7,327 bases of DNA from JBLHUT01 sp047629975 (GTDB lineage Bacteria > Pseudomonadota > Alphaproteobacteria > Rhodobacterales > Rhodobacteraceae): positions 1 through 7,327 of the forward strand of contig JBLHUT010000187.1 of the NCBI GenBank assembly GCA_047629975.1, written 5' to 3'. Positions 6,868-7,327 of this stretch are shown here, piece after piece; within the stretch, counting starts at the first letter, position 1; each line of letters begins with the position of its first letter. Below the pieces are notes generated by a model. The model had not been told where the DNA came from. It searched no databases and worked only from the letters and a program-made list of their open reading frames with translations. The position numbers were made by a program, and so were the translations under genes.

Positions 6868-7054
6868 TTTGTGCAGTGTATCGAAGTGCGGAGATTTACA
6901 CCAAGTTCTCTTGCGCCTGCGTCCTTGTCTGGCTAGCTTGCTCCAGCGCGGGTTCGGTCTGGGGTGTTGGAGGAGGCTCCGCAGCCTTGGCTTGGTTCCT
7001 GATCAACAGGGGGAAGAGCCTGCGCAAAGTATGAACCAAGGAGAGGAAGTTTAT

Positions 7055-7327
7055 ATGGAACGTCGTAAATTTTTGAAGGGCGCTGCGCTTACTGCCGCAG
7101 GATCCGCTACACTGGCCGCACCTGCGCATGCCCAAGCACGCAAAGACATGGTTATCGTATCGACATGGGGCCGCGACTTTCCCGGTCTTGGAACAAGTGC
7201 GCAACGTCTTGCGGCACGCATTGACGAGCTGACCGAAGGCCAGATCGCTGTTCAGTACTTTGCTGCTGGCGAGCGTGTCGGTGCATTCGACAGCTTTGAC
7301 GAAGTCGCATCGGGCAATGCCCAAGCG
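7055..7327 (+). CDS. TRAP transporter solute-binding protein, DctP family (N-terminal part)
   Basis: Ninety-one codons are visible and the gene continues beyond the right edge. The protein starts with a twin-arginine-type signal, ERRKFLKGAALTAAG, and a cleavage site AHA|Q after residue 26, so it would be exported folded to the periplasm. The mature part, with STWGRDFPGLGTSAQRLAAR and YFAAGERVGAFDSFDEV, matches DctP-family binding proteins, especially the branch of TakP-like 2-oxoacid binders. The substrate itself is not determined. It would work with small and large TRAP membrane subunits, expected downstream. The ATG at 7055 has GAGGAA (7043-7048) six bases upstream. An in-frame ATG at 7031 would add eight residues but would place that site inside the coding region. 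The coding sequence looks less GC-biased than the ABC operon. Confidence 0.92.
   Translation, partial: MERRKFLKGAALTAAGSATLAAPAHAQARKDMVIVSTWGRDFPGLGTSAQRLAARIDELTEGQIAVQYFAAGERVGAFDSFDEVASGNAQA

Larger units (their letters stand above)
6620..7054. other. Divergent intergenic region between the ureohydrolase operon and the TRAP gene
   Basis: These 435 bases separate two divergent transcription units. They contain an inverted repeat (6815-6837), a leftward promoter candidate (6839-6867) and the ribosome-binding sites of both flanking genes. Two small readings were considered: a leftward 83-codon TTG frame that ends over the ureohydrolase ATG, and a rightward 64-codon TTG frame. Neither has a ribosome-binding site or recognisable protein features. 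No tRNA was seen, and no guanidine riboswitch motif could be recognised by eye. The stretch at 6890-7030 holds short imperfect stems, such as CCTG/CAGG around a five-base loop near 6998-7010, but nothing assignable. Confidence 0.6.

Noticed and set aside
6840..7034. Rightward 64-codon hydrophobic frame upstream of the TRAP gene
   Set aside because: It has a TTG start with no Shine-Dalgarno site, and its hydrophobic stretch is mixed with Gly/Ser-rich sequence. It is not convincing as a small membrane protein, although it could be rechecked with ribosome profiling.

Overview
The window looks like part of an alphaproteobacterial chromosome, most likely a roseobacter-group Rhodobacteraceae. The reasons are high GC, tightly overlapping genes, purine-rich Shine-Dalgarno sites, a polyamine-type ABC operon and a TRAP-transporter binding protein with a twin-arginine signal. 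The taxonomy is inferred from gene style only.

Layout, left to right. Positions 1-944 (+) hold the C-terminal part of an allophanate hydrolase (AtzF type) that runs in from the left edge. It is broken near 521-540: the amidase part reads in one frame and the C-terminal domain in another, and the linker between them appears to be missing. A 91-base convergent gap follows, and four copies of a 25-bp tandem repeat run through it from 953 to 1052. The last copy carries the stop codon of the next gene.

Positions 6619 down to 1035 form one leftward six-gene unit. In transcription order it is a ureohydrolase (agmatinase/guanidino-acid hydrolase family), a periplasmic solute-binding protein, two inner-membrane permeases, an ABC ATPase and a metallo-beta-lactamase-fold hydrolase. 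The last five genes each overlap the next by 1 to 4 bases. The first permease seems to start at TTG inside the stop codon of the binding-protein gene. The only real gap in the unit (138 bases) separates the ureohydrolase from the transporter.

Positions 6620-7054 are a divergent intergenic region. It contains a 7-bp-arm inverted repeat and, next to it, a TTGACA-type promoter candidate that points at the ureohydrolase operon. From 7055 (+) to the right edge is the start of a TRAP-transporter (DctP family) binding protein.

Working model (inference): the ABC system imports a guanidino or polyamine-like compound and the ureohydrolase splits urea from it. Allophanate hydrolase belongs to the urea carboxylase route that would recover nitrogen from that urea, so its presence next door fits, although this copy appears damaged. 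No CRISPR array, tRNA, rRNA, insertion sequence or wholly unfamiliar gene system was seen. The most distinctive points are the broken atzF, the tandem repeat made from a gene's 3' end, the MBL-fold enzyme inside a transport operon, and the palindrome over the predicted start of the operon.
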